Shown here: positions 17,095-25,719 of the stretch, piece after piece
How the letters are laid out: every line of letters begins with the position of its first letter
Numbering within the stretch: position 1 is the stretch's first letter
Assembly: GCA_003223245.1 (NCBI GenBank)
Contig: QHYI01000152.1
Location: 1 to 64,000 of the forward strand
DNA: 64,000 nucleotides
Reading direction: 5' to 3'
Source of the DNA: Acidobacteriota bacterium
GTDB lineage: Bacteria > Acidobacteriota > Terriglobia > Acidiferrales > UBA7541
Position numbers and translations under genes: made by a program
Notes under the pieces: model-generated
What the model was told of the DNA's origin: nothing
What the model saw: only the letters and a program-made list of their open reading frames with translations
Database searches by the model: none

Positions 17095-17718
17095 TCACGA
17101 AGGTTCGTGACAAGGGTCACGATCTCGCTCGGCGCGTTTCTCCATGTGAATCACCGGGAGCGTTTCGCCATTGCGCAAAGGAATGGAGATTGGTTCGACC
17201 GCAACGTAGCCCCTCACGCTAAAGAGTTTGGCTCCCGTGAGTGTGGCGCCCATTTCATAGCGGGTAAAGCCAGCCGCATGCGCGGCCTTTTCACAAGCCT
17301 GGAGGAGCATGGTCCCCACGCCTTGGCGGGCCCAGGCGGGATGAATAAAGAAGGCGCGAATTTTGGCCGCGTCATGTCGCGGATCGAGCAAGGAGTCTTC
17401 GCGCCCGGTCCAATGGTCGCTGCCAAAGAGCGTTTTGCGTTTGCTCCAGCCGCCACAGCCGACAATCGCCCACGTCGACGTCGTGCCGGTGCGCTGTGCG
17501 GTTTCCTCTTGCCTCGCTGGCGTTTCTGCAACGATGTACGTGCCATCGGCAATGAGTTGGCTGTCAACACCAAAAACGGTTTTTAGCGCGCCCTCGATCT
17601 GCGCTGGGGTGTAGTCTTCGGTCTGCAACGCGCGTACGGAAGCTTCGATCAATCGGCGCAGAACCGGTACATCTTCCGGCGCGGCGAGGCGCAGGCGAAT
17701 TTCTTTTGTCGATTTCAT
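17095..17718 (-). CDS. GNAT family N-acetyltransferase
   Basis: The protein has 207 residues. It begins with IRLRLAAPEDVPVLRRLIEA, a typical GNAT first strand and helix. The acetyl-CoA pyrophosphate loop is visible as ARQGVGTMLLQACEKAAHAA after the strand KIRAFFIHPAW, and the C-terminal GAKLFSVRGYVAVEPISIPL fits the last strands. The acceptor substrate is not predictable. The gene is flanked by a PilZ gene on the same strand and appears intact. There is no clear ribosome site before the ATG at 17718. Confidence 0.87.
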   Translation of the reverse strand: MKSTKEIRLRLAAPEDVPVLRRLIEASVRALQTEDYTPAQIEGALKTVFGVDSQLIADGTYIVAETPARQEETAQRTGTTSTWAIVGCGGWSKRKTLFGSDHWTGREDSLLDPRHDAAKIRAFFIHPAWARQGVGTMLLQACEKAAHAAGFTRYEMGATLTGAKLFSVRGYVAVEPISIPLRNGETLPVIHMEKRAERDRDPCHEPS

Positions 17719-17817
17719 CTAAGCCGCACGGGAATGAGCTGCGAATTTGAGACTCTCGTGGAATTCGAGTTTGCGCTTCCAAGGAAGCGGCGGGGCTTTT
17801 CGCGCCGGAATTCTGAA

Positions 17818-18165
17818 TCACCCGCCGCCCAAGAAGTGCATCCGGCGAAGCCGGTTGATCAAAGCAGCAAGTTTGGGCCGGTCCTGCTCAGCAAGCGCGG
17901 TGAATTTCAATCCCAATCCGGCCCCGGCCCGTGCGTGCCGAACGACGGCATCCGCGCGGATCTGGCCTTCGGCCACAAGAAAGTCGAGCCGGGTAATCGT
18001 GCCGGAAGGACGGGGTTGCGGCGTTTTAATAAATAATCCGCCCATGCTTATGTTGCGGACTTGCGAAACGTCATCGCGCCCCTCGCACTTCCAATACACC
18101 CACACATCTCCCGGTGCTTGCACTCGCGAAGAAAATCTCCGGGAAGGAGCGCTGCTGGGCCGCAT
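17818..18165 (-). CDS. PilZ domain protein (c-di-GMP binding)
   Basis: The protein has 115 residues and a full PilZ signature: RxxxR as RFSSR near residues 10-14, NxSxxG as NISMGG near residue 38, then LFIKTPQPRPSGTITRLDFL and GAGLGLKFTALAEQDRPKLA. A short helical tail ends in LGGG. It is the second of three orphan PilZ genes in the window. ggag lies eight bases before the ATG. Partner and output are unknown. Confidence 0.85.
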   Translation of the reverse strand: MRPSSAPSRRFSSRVQAPGDVWVYWKCEGRDDVSQVRNISMGGLFIKTPQPRPSGTITRLDFLVAEGQIRADAVVRHARAGAGLGLKFTALAEQDRPKLAALINRLRRMHFLGGG

Positions 18166-18415
18166 TGTAGGTCTCCGATGGTCTGGAGCTAACTTGACCA
18201 GTACGGTCGAGACGAGTGTACACCTATTTATAAGCGCAGTGTCGAAATTCGTTTAATCGTTTCACCGCCTTCGAAGTCGCGCCAAAGAAAATAAACAGTT
18301 ACCCGTAGGAACCCATGCCCCAGCTTCCATAAATTGATTGTGAGTAACGCTCTCGACATCAGCGCGCGAGTTAAGGTAAACATAATTGTCCTCCTCAAGC
18401 CCTCGAAAGGCAGAC

Positions 18416-18988
18416 ATGAGAGGCCATCTAAACTATCTAGGTGCTGCTGTATTCGTTTTTGTTTTCACCGCCGCTGCTGTCGCCCAGGATACGCCGGAAA
18501 AACCCGCACCAGAGCAAAATAGGCAAGAGAAAGACAACCACGAGAAATCCAACGGCAATTCCACGCCCTGGTACAACCCGGCCAGATACAACCCGCTCAA
18601 GATCTTCAAACATTACAAATCAGCGAACGATCAACTCGCTTCGAACGGTCCATTGGAGGACAAGCTATCGAAACAGTTGCGAATTCAGGGAATCCTGCCG
18701 CAGGACGAAGAATTGCAGGCCGTCTGTTCGGACTTCAGGGATCTTTCCAGCTGCATTGCCGTGCTTCGCCTGAGCGTTAGCGTGCCGGTCGAATTCACAT
18801 GTCTGAAATGGAACGTGACCGGCGTAAAGCCAAAAGCAGCGGCCGATTCCTGCGCCGGTCCCCCTGCAGGTAAAGCCATGTCCCTGGACCGCGCTCTCGA
18901 CTTGTTGAAGCCGAAATTGAATGGCCGGGCCGAAGCGCAAACTGCCCTGAAAAGAGCTCACGACGATATTAAGGACGCGAGCTCGTAG
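18416..18988 (+). CDS. Hypothetical secreted protein
   Basis: From ATG 18416 (with aaagg before it) this encodes 190 residues. A signal peptide (YLGAAVFVFVFTAAAVAQ) precedes a charged, Asn/Lys/Glu-rich segment, then WYNPARYNPLKIFKHYK and a C-terminal part with four cysteines (AVCSDFRDLSSC, FTCLKWNVTG, DSCAGP) that could form two disulfides. The end, LDLLKPKLNGRAEAQTALKR, is helical. I do not recognise the family. Codon pattern and signal peptide support a real gene. It stands alone between a PilZ gene and a membrane protein gene on the other strand. Confidence 0.6.
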   Translation: MRGHLNYLGAAVFVFVFTAAAVAQDTPEKPAPEQNRQEKDNHEKSNGNSTPWYNPARYNPLKIFKHYKSANDQLASNGPLEDKLSKQLRIQGILPQDEELQAVCSDFRDLSSCIAVLRLSVSVPVEFTCLKWNVTGVKPKAAADSCAGPPAGKAMSLDRALDLLKPKLNGRAEAQTALKRAHDDIKDASS

Positions 18989-19045
18989 AGCTTTGTTCCC
19001 AAACCGGCTGCAAATCCTCCGCGGTTGAAAGGGCCGGCTTTTGTT

Positions 19046-19678
19046 TCAGCTTCGCACAGGAGCTTGCAGCCAGCGCACGACTTTGCGCAAGGGAGACACG
19101 CCCTTTTTCTTGCTGGACATGCTCTTGCTGGACATGGGCGTTTGCAGCCACTGAACGACGCCGCGTCCCGCAGCAGCAATATCCACGTCATTGCGCTCGT
19201 CTTCGGGCAAGGTCAACGGAGCGGCAACGTAGGGAGTTGGCTCATAGGTTGGTTCGATCGTAGCTGTTTGTGCAGGCGCCATTGCCGCGCTGGTTTGCGC
19301 TCGCCCGCTCAGTTCTTCCGTTAGCGACGGCGCTTCACCGCGTGACGGCTTCTCAAAGGCGGCGTAGGACGAGGAACTGCGCGCCGGGGCCATTTTGGGC
19401 GGCATTCGCGCGGGCGCAGGCCGATCCGCGACCGGGTTCAACATGGAAGCGGTGACCACGCTAGGGGTTGGGCTCGGCGCCGCCCCAGTCTCTTCCGGGC
19501 GCTCCAGCCCGTCGGTTATCGAGAGCCTTAGCAGCGCGGCGACTTGCTGCTGCGAAGCCCGCATGGTCTTCAAGATTTTCTGCGCGAACCACAGGCCTGC
19601 AAAAAGAAACGTAAATTGGGCCAGAAGGCTACCCAATTCGTACCAATTGTTCTGCATCCAGTCGATGATCTGATTCAT
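19046..19678 (-). CDS. Hypothetical single-pass membrane protein
   Basis: From ATG 19678 the product has 210 residues. One transmembrane helix (WYELGSLLAQFTFLFAGLWF) lies near residues 12-31, followed by a helical segment (KILKTMRASQQQVAALLRLS) and a long Ala/Pro/Ser-rich, probably disordered region with repeated PAPARMPPKMAPARS-type sequence. The C-terminus is basic. No family is recognised; it may be an envelope-anchored linker or scaffold. It is divergent from the Hsp20 gene, with a 268-base spacer. The longer frame upstream of 19678 lacks support. Confidence 0.55.
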   Translation of the reverse strand: MNQIIDWMQNNWYELGSLLAQFTFLFAGLWFAQKILKTMRASQQQVAALLRLSITDGLERPEETGAAPSPTPSVVTASMLNPVADRPAPARMPPKMAPARSSSSYAAFEKPSRGEAPSLTEELSGRAQTSAAMAPAQTATIEPTYEPTPYVAAPLTLPEDERNDVDIAAAGRGVVQWLQTPMSSKSMSSKKKGVSPLRKVVRWLQAPVRS

Positions 19679-19831
19679 GGCTGCACCTTGGCTTGGAGCG
19701 GTTTGGACAATGCTTGGACAATGCAAAGATATCTCCCCGTGAAGCGCAGGAAAACTGGCACAAAGTCCAAGAAACGGCCAGCCTCTCGCCTGCTCGCGCG
19801 TTCCATGGAAATTTTTCAGGGCGAGAATGTC

Positions 19832-19860
19832 TTGACAACATCGATAAAGTGCCTTAAGAA
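19832..19860 (+). promoter_or_regulatory. Possible promoter for the Hsp20 gene
   Basis: TTGACA at 19832-19837, a 17-base spacer and a weak -10 (taagaa, 19855-19860) lie about 90 bases before the Hsp20 start. The -35 is a perfect match and the -10 matches at three positions. No CIRCE-type inverted repeat is visible. Confidence 0.35.
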
Positions 19861-19946
19861 GTACACTCCGGCTTGGAGCGGCGTTCCTTCTGCTCCCAGC
19901 TCCAGAAAGCCTCGTTCGCCCCGCCCATTTCATCCAGGAGGCCTAT

Positions 19947-20435
19947 ATGAGAAGTCTCATTCCACGCGATACTTTCTTCCAGGATCTGTTCGACTTCCGC
20001 AGGGATTTCGACCAGATTTTCAACCGCTTCTTGAGCTGGCCCTCGGGCCAGGAAGAGTCCACGATGACGGCTGGCTTCAGCCCCGCAATCGAATCATTCA
20101 TTGACAAAGACGGACGGAAATTCCATTGCCAAGTCATGCTCCCCGGAATCGACCCGAAAGATGTCAATCTCCAGGTCCTGGGAAATACGCTGACCATCAG
20201 CGGCGAGCGTTCTAACTCTCGCGAAACCAAAGAAGCGGATTATCTCCACAGAGAGATTACCTACGGTTCGTTCCAGCGCAGCGTCTCGCTTCCGGAAGGC
20301 GTGGAGAAAGACAAACTAAACGCCGAATACCGCAACGGGATGCTCGAAATTACCGCGCCCATCGCTGCCGCGGCGCTGCCGCGCAAGGTGGAGATCAAGG
20401 CGCTTCCACAAGCCGCCAGACACGCCAACGCTTGA
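19947..20435 (+). CDS. Small heat-shock protein, Hsp20/alpha-crystallin family
   Basis: This 162-residue ATP-independent holdase has the alpha-crystallin domain at about residues 45-140: FSPAIESFIDKDGRKFHCQV, VMLPGIDPKDVNLQVLGNTL, TISGERSNSRETKEADYLHR, YGSFQRSVSLPEGVEKDKLN and the conserved A-x-x-x-NGMLEI (AEYRNGMLEITAPI). The N-terminus (FFQDLFDFRRDFDQIFNRFL) is the usual aromatic-rich oligomerisation arm. aggagg lies before the ATG (19939-19943 region). It is monocistronic, with a good terminator 84 bases downstream. It should bind unfolding proteins in stress. Confidence 0.94.
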   Translation: MRSLIPRDTFFQDLFDFRRDFDQIFNRFLSWPSGQEESTMTAGFSPAIESFIDKDGRKFHCQVMLPGIDPKDVNLQVLGNTLTISGERSNSRETKEADYLHREITYGSFQRSVSLPEGVEKDKLNAEYRNGMLEITAPIAAAALPRKVEIKALPQAARHANA

Positions 20436-20518
20436 CAAGTTAGAAACGTAGACAGCGTGAATACCTGGATCTGGTAAGCCACCGCTCAGGAGGCACAACC
20501 GATGATCGTTTCAAACGG

Positions 20519-20554
20519 CCGGGCCGCTTCTGCGCGGCCCGGTTTCCTATTTTT
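20519..20554 (+). terminator. Rho-independent terminator after the Hsp20 gene
   Basis: A 9-bp perfect GC stem (ccgggccgc 20519-20527 / gcggcccgg 20534-20542) with a 6-base loop is followed by tttcctattttt. It fits a strong intrinsic terminator for the plus strand. Confidence 0.85.
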
Positions 20555-20821
20555 AAGTTGAAGGTCTCATTCCCGGCGCGTCGAGCCATCGTCAGCCCTG
20601 CGGCCTTTTTTGAGGCTAATCCTATTTGTCCTCGGAAGAAGTTAACTGCTTTTCGCCGCCGCGTTCACGGACAGGCGCCGAAACGGCATTGCTTCTTTTC
20701 CACGTCAGACGTATAGTTCTGCTTCCCTTCAGCAGGAAGGAATCATGACGAGTTTCAGTTTATCCGCGATGGCTCTCATCAAAGCATCCTAGGGTCTGCA
20801 AAAAGGGAGGTCCACCTGGCT

Positions 20822-22219
20822 ATGAAAAAACCTATCTCCATGACTCGACGCGACTTTGTCCGGCTGGGTGCAGGAACCATGGCCGCAGGCCTCGCGGGAA
20901 AGAACGTCACGATCCTGGAACCGAGTATTCTTCGAGCCTCGCCCCCGCCTGCGGAGGTCGTGCGCTTCGGCATCATCGGCACAGGTACGGAAGGCTGCGA
21001 TTTGCTGCGAGCGAGCCGCAGGGTGCTCGGTATTGAGTGCGTGGCCGCCGCCGACGTTTATGACACGCGTCACGAGACGCCAAAAGAAATTCTGAAGAAG
21101 GATATAGACACCACCCGCGAATACCGCCGCCTCCTCGACCGCAAAGACATCGACGCGGTGATTGTCGCGACGCCGGACCATTGGCACCGGCGGCTGGTGG
21201 TCGAAGCAGCGCAGGCCGGCAAAGACGCCTACTGCGAGAAGCCCATGTCGCACACGCTCGAGGATGGCTTTGCCATGGTTGACGCGGTTCAGACGAACAA
21301 GCGCATCTTGCAGATCGGCAGCCAGCGCGTCAGCTCCATTCTTTACGCCAAGGCCAAGGAAATCTGGGATTCTGGCAGGCTCGGTGAGGTGGACACGATC
21401 GAAGCCGTCTGGGATCGCAACACGGACAGCGGCGCTTGGGTCTACCCCATCCCTCCCGATGCCAGCGAGCACACTATTGACTGGAACACCTGGCTTGGCG
21501 ACGCGCCCAAGCGCCCCTTCGACGGGCGCCGCTACGTCTCCTGGCGTTGCTACAAGGACTACGGCGCGGGCCTCCCCGGCGACCTCTTCGTGCACCTTAT
21601 CTCCGGCATTCACTACATCACTGGCACCAACGCGCCGGCCATCCGCGCCTATTCCACGGGAGGGATTTACCACTACAAGGATGGCCGCGAATTTGGCGAC
21701 CTCCAGTGGACGATCTTTGACTACCCGAAGTTCCAGGTGGTCCTACGCTGCAACCAGAACAACAAATACGAGGATCAGCTTTTCACCTTTTACGGGAAAA
21801 AAGGCACCATGTTCATTCGCGGTGAAGGCGCTCCCGCGGCCTTGGGCGCCGGCGCATCCCTCGCTTTTCGTGCTGAGCCGGAGTTTCATACCCGCGAGGA
21901 CTATTCGATCGGCTCCTGGCCAGAAAAGCAGCGCGAGGAATACATCGCGGAGTGGAATCGTGAGCACCCCCGACCTGCTCCGGGCAATTACAACGTGGAG
22001 TCAGGAGAAGAAATCTATACGGTTTCTGCGGGTTATAGCGACATGGTGGACCACCTGACCAATTTCTTCCAGGCTGTGCGAACGCGCAAGCCCGTCGTAG
22101 AAAACGAAGTCTTCGGCAACAACGCCGCAATCACGGGCTGCCACATGTCGAACTATTCCTATTTCAACAAGAACGTGGCTGTTTGGGACGCCGCTTCTAA
22201 AGCTATCAAGAGCGCCTAG
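20822..22219 (+). CDS. Tat-exported Gfo/Idh/MocA family oxidoreductase
   Basis: The protein has 465 residues. A twin-arginine signal (MTRRDFVRLGAGTMAAGLAG, Arg9-Arg10) indicates export of the folded, cofactor-loaded protein. The NAD(P) Rossmann motif GIIGTGTEG is near residue 50, IVATPDHWHRR near 117, and the family's catalytic-region EKP at about 139-141 (YCEKPMSHTLEDG). The C-terminal alpha/beta domain includes DYGAGLPGDLFVHLISGIHY. Exported members act on sugars or inositol-like compounds and often pair with DUF1080 proteins; the substrate is not known. A near gggagg site precedes the ATG. It appears complete and monocistronic. Confidence 0.9.
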   Translation: MKKPISMTRRDFVRLGAGTMAAGLAGKNVTILEPSILRASPPPAEVVRFGIIGTGTEGCDLLRASRRVLGIECVAAADVYDTRHETPKEILKKDIDTTREYRRLLDRKDIDAVIVATPDHWHRRLVVEAAQAGKDAYCEKPMSHTLEDGFAMVDAVQTNKRILQIGSQRVSSILYAKAKEIWDSGRLGEVDTIEAVWDRNTDSGAWVYPIPPDASEHTIDWNTWLGDAPKRPFDGRRYVSWRCYKDYGAGLPGDLFVHLISGIHYITGTNAPAIRAYSTGGIYHYKDGREFGDLQWTIFDYPKFQVVLRCNQNNKYEDQLFTFYGKKGTMFIRGEGAPAALGAGASLAFRAEPEFHTREDYSIGSWPEKQREEYIAEWNREHPRPAPGNYNVESGEEIYTVSAGYSDMVDHLTNFFQAVRTRKPVVENEVFGNNAAITGCHMSNYSYFNKNVAVWDAASKAIKSA

Positions 22220-22371
22220 CTCTATCTGTGCGCGCATACGGCCATCCCGGGGAGCCGAGCGTAGCATCCACGGCGCAATCTGCTTGAGGTGTCAGAGCTT
22301 TCTTGGCTGGCACCTCCTATAATAATGCCTGGGATTGTATGACTAACTTTCGTGCGCCACAGGCGTCACAA

Positions 22372-23099
22372 CTATTTTGGGGTTTGCGGCGCTTCCTTCG
22401 CCTTCGGCATGAATTTTGATTCATCGATTTCTTTTGCGCCCGGTGGCGGCGCGAACTGAAACACGTCCGGCGAGACCGGGTCATTCACCGTGAAACTCTC
22501 CACTTTGCTCGACTGCTTCATGTTCGTGGGCGTGTTCGTATTCGGCATGCTCATTTTCGTAATAGAATCCTCGCGATAGACGAGGTAGCGGTTCTTGTCC
22601 ACCCAGAGGGTTTTGCTGTGCGCGAAATCGCTAAGCGAAAATCCTGCTGCTTGCGCCTCAGCAGTCACCTCGCTTCCTGAACTCTCGTATTCCAAAGAGA
22701 CGACCCAGCAGTCCGCATCGGCGCCGTTCACGTGAACTTTTTCACTCCGGAGAATCTTGGCTTCCTTCACACCGTTATAATAGAGACATTTTTGTATTCT
22801 TCCATCGCGTTGGCGCCCCTAGACATTCCATTGCCCATGCCGGCTCGGGCGGATGTCGAGGCGCCGTTTAGGGGAAGTTTCGAGTACATATTCGCAGTCG
22901 GCATGTACATCCACATCGCGTTGCCGTCGTAGACCATAGTCATGTGCATCATGCCTTTGCTTTCCACCCGGAACTTTCCGGTAGAATCGGCAATCACGCT
23001 TATGGGCTCCTCGAAATTCCCTTGAGAGCCGGAATCGCTCATCTCGACAGTACGGGTCACCTTGGCGGAATAGCTGTTCATTGCGCGGCGGATGGCCAA
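22372..23099 (-). CDS. LolA-like outer-membrane lipoprotein-sorting-type protein (frameshifted, N-terminus lost)
   Basis: Two adjoining frames read as one protein. The first (AIRRAMNSYSAKVTRTVEMS ... VYDGNAMWMYMPTANMYSK) ends VSIITV-stop at 22765. The second starts one base out of phase (KEAKILRSEKVHVNGADADC, WVVSLEY, KTLWVDKNRYLVYREDS, PVSPDVFQFAPPPGAKE). Joined, they give the beta-sheet pattern of LolA/DUF4412-like proteins; one missing G in cggt would explain the break. No signal peptide is present, and a TGA lies just upstream of the first frame, so the N-terminus may be lost too. The gtga overlap could also couple two genes, but the domain is plainly split. Confidence 0.6.
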
Positions 23100-23286
23100 A
23101 CTACAACCTCAGAAATCGGCTTTGAGCGTCACCCAGGGTGAACCGAAACCGCAATCCGGTAAATTTCTGCGTCGAATTCAGGGGAATCCCTCATTGGAGG
23201 TGATGCGAGACACGCCCTTCAGTCACTTGTTCAGCGTCCGCAGCCTATCTTCCAGCTCAGGAATGTTCCTAATGAATGGTGAGGTG

Positions 23287-24224
23287 CTACGGCTTGCATT
23301 TCGTGTCCACGTCAATCGTCGGGTCGAGCCAATGCAAGTAGGTGTACATGGAGTGCCAGCAGACGGAGTTCCACCACTTCACCGTGCCCACAGAGGAAAA
23401 CGAGGACGCCTTGGCCACATGCTGGTAGCCAAAAAACACGGGGATAGGCAGCGGCAACCTCGGAACGATGTCCCGCGTGTTGACGATGCGCCACGAAGTC
23501 AGCGGCAATTGATTGAATTGCTCTGCAAACTGCGCTTCCCCTACACGCGGCGACGCAAAGGTGCAGATGGTTGTAATGTCGAATCTGCTTTTCTCTTTGT
23601 TCTTCATCACAAATAGCGTCGCGAGCGCGGCCCCCAGACTGTGACCCGTTACCACGAACGACCGACACGGCGGCCGTCCTTTAGCCGTCCGAATCTGTTC
23701 CTGCACGGCAGGCTCTTCCAGACTGTTCGCTAGATCCTCCAACTGCTCGCCGAAAGTTTTCTGGACTTGCTGGGGCGCCGGTAGAGGTGCGACCGGGGCT
23801 TGGCGACGGCCTCCCGGCCGGCAGGCCCGTAGCGGTTGACCACTTTCAGTGTGCCGTAAATCTTTTCGAAACCGTTCTCCACTCGCCCCGCGTTCGGCAC
23901 CTGGCGGAACGGCACCAAACGCGCCATGAAGTCGTCCAGCCACTCGACCCAGCCCTTTGTCCCGCGAATGGCCAGCACAAAATTGCGCTTCTGCTCGCGA
24001 TGGCGGGCAATGAAACCGTAGAACTTGGGCTTTTCGCGCCACCAGAAGAAGAAATCGGACATGTGGAGCCATGCCACCAGTTCGTAGGGGGCGGGAATAT
24101 CGCACGATTGAGGTTCGGGAAAAGGCATTTTGGGGTTTCTTTCGAACATCTTGTATGCCGCGTTGACAAACTGCCCATAGAGAACCGCCTCCTTCTTATC
24201 CAGTGGTCTGCCCATCGGGGACAC
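23287..24224 (-). CDS. Lipase (class 3) family protein (frameshifted)
   Basis: The N-terminal frame (from about 24224) reads YGQFVNAAYKMFERNPKMPF and FVLAIRGTKGWVEWLDDFMA, the class 3 lipase oxyanion region. It then loses phase near 23810-23830, in a GC-rich stretch. The other frame carries the rest: RSFVVTGHSLGAALATLFVM with the GxSxG nucleophile, CTFASPRVGEAQFAEQFNQL, the acid in IVNTRDIVPRLPLP and a likely catalytic His in WHSMYTYLHW. All triad residues are present if the frames are joined. There is no signal peptide, so it would be cytoplasmic or non-classically exported. As sequenced it is inactive. Confidence 0.7.
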
Positions 24225-24394
24225 CTCTTGACCGATATCGGCTGGAATATTTAACGAAGAGTAACACGAGTACCCGATTTTAAGTCACTCCAAGTCGAGT
24301 CCGTGGAGTCCGTGGAACACTTGAAGCGGTTATAAATCGCCGCGCGCCTGCGTATGCCAAGAAGGGAGGCAAGCCAAGGGGAGGCACGCGGACC

Positions 24395-25117
24395 ATGTCA
24401 CGGGCAGATTTGCCGAAAACGAGTCCGAACCGCACGCTGGCACGATTCCTCTGGATCGCGGTCATTTTTCTCGCGTTTGTCGGGCTGGCGGTCGCTGCTC
24501 GGCGAACCATCGTTTTGCTAGAACCCGGCGCTTTAAGTTCGCCGCGGAATCCCGCTCGAGAACTGGACGGGCATTTCGCGAGCGAGCGTGCGCTGGTGTT
24601 GACGCACGTCTTGCCCGCCATGCTCTTCATGCTCCTCGGGCCGCTGCAATTCGTGCGCGGCCTGCGCGCACGCCATCCGCAAGTGCATCGCTGGTCAGGA
24701 CGAATCTTTCTCGCTGCCAGCGCCTTCGTAGGCGCCACTGGGTTAAGATTGGCTTACGGAAAAACCGTAGGCGGCATAGATGAAAAAGCCGCGATCGCGC
24801 TGTTCGGAACACTCTTTCTGATTTCGCTAGGCAAAGCACTCTGGCACGCGCTGCGCCGCGAATTTGCGCAGCATCGCGAGTGGATGATTCGCGGCTACGC
24901 GATCGGACTTGCCGTCGCCACTATCCGCCCGATTATCGGAGCCTTCTTCGCCGCAGCAGTGATTCGTGGGCGGAGTCCGGATCCGCACGAATTCTTCGGT
25001 GCCGCTTTCTGGATCGGCTTCACTTTACAAGCCATCGCCGCCGAAATCTGGATCAACTACACCCGCCCTACCGCTGCGGCTCGGACCCGCACCGCCAAAG
25101 AGGCAACCGGCACGTAG
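24395..25117 (+). CDS. DUF2306 family membrane protein
   Basis: This 240-residue integral membrane protein has six or seven hydrophobic segments. It shows the DUF2306 pattern: LTHVLPAMLFMLLGPLQFVR, HRWSGRIFLAASAFVGATGL, LGKALWHALRREFAQHREWM and IRGYAIGLAVATIRPIIGAF. Conserved His in ARHPQVHRWSGR and QHREWM suggests a possible heme or metal site, but the family has no assigned function. ggggagg precedes the ATG by nine bases. It converges with the YceI/b561-like operon, which also encodes a membrane protein with helix-borne His. Confidence 0.85.
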   Translation: MSRADLPKTSPNRTLARFLWIAVIFLAFVGLAVAARRTIVLLEPGALSSPRNPARELDGHFASERALVLTHVLPAMLFMLLGPLQFVRGLRARHPQVHRWSGRIFLAASAFVGATGLRLAYGKTVGGIDEKAAIALFGTLFLISLGKALWHALRREFAQHREWMIRGYAIGLAVATIRPIIGAFFAAAVIRGRSPDPHEFFGAAFWIGFTLQAIAAEIWINYTRPTAAARTRTAKEATGT

Positions 25118-25132
25118 TCGAAACGCGCGCGC

Positions 25133-25711
25133 TTACTGGCGATGCCAGGTCATTTCCACATGAATTGGGATTTCATTCTTCACCGGAAGCGTCAAGAGCG
25201 TCGGAGCCTCGATCTTGAAATCGGATAGCGTAGCTGGAATGGTTCCCGTCACTTTGATTTCGCTTCCCTGAGGGATCAATTGGAACGGAACCTGTTTGTA
25301 ATGCGCCGTCTGGCCTGCAAACTGGATTTCCAGGTCGGCGTAGATCGTTGCAGCCTTCGCGTCGCTCTCCGGCAATCGCGTGCGCACGGTGACTATGGGA
25401 AATTCCGCGCCCTTCGTGACTTGCAGCATGTGCAGGTCGCGGTTGCTGTCGCCTGAATCGAACGACTTCACCGGCGCCGCGATCAGGAAATCGCATTGCC
25501 CTTCGTGGCAAACGCCTTTACCCCGCCCCGCGTGGCTCACGCCGTCGACTTGATGAAGCGGGTGAGAAACGTGGTAGCTCAGCGTGCATTGGTCCAGCAC
25601 CCATTGCTCTTCCGCAGCGGGCAGACCCTGCGGAAGCAAGAGAAATAGCAAAAGCAGGGAGCCCGTTACGAGTCTCGCAATCTGTTTTACATTCCTAGAT
25701 TCGCAGTTCAT
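25133..25711 (-). CDS. YceI family periplasmic protein
   Basis: From ATG 25711 the protein has 192 residues with a signal peptide (LVTGSLLLLFLLLPQGLPAA). The mature part has the YceI lipocalin-like pattern: EEQWVLDQCTLSYHVSHPLH, FDSGDSNRDLHMLQVTKGAE, FPIVTVRTRLPES and TIPATLSDFKIEAPTLLTLP. Family members bind polyisoprenoids such as quinones in a beta-barrel. Two Cys pairs are possible. It lies eight bases downstream of a gene with a b561-like membrane part, echoing the yceJ-yceI arrangement of enterobacteria, so a shared quinone or redox role is plausible. Confidence 0.88.
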   Translation of the reverse strand: MNCESRNVKQIARLVTGSLLLLFLLLPQGLPAAEEQWVLDQCTLSYHVSHPLHQVDGVSHAGRGKGVCHEGQCDFLIAAPVKSFDSGDSNRDLHMLQVTKGAEFPIVTVRTRLPESDAKAATIYADLEIQFAGQTAHYKQVPFQLIPQGSEIKVTGTIPATLSDFKIEAPTLLTLPVKNEIPIHVEMTWHRQ

Positions 25712-25719
25712 GGGAACGC

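Noticed and set aside
20502-20561. 19-codon frame with a perfect aggagg upstream, overlapping the Hsp20 terminator
   Set aside because: It ends inside the terminator stem and T-run, so it is unlikely to be a real gene; the ribosome-like site is probably chance.
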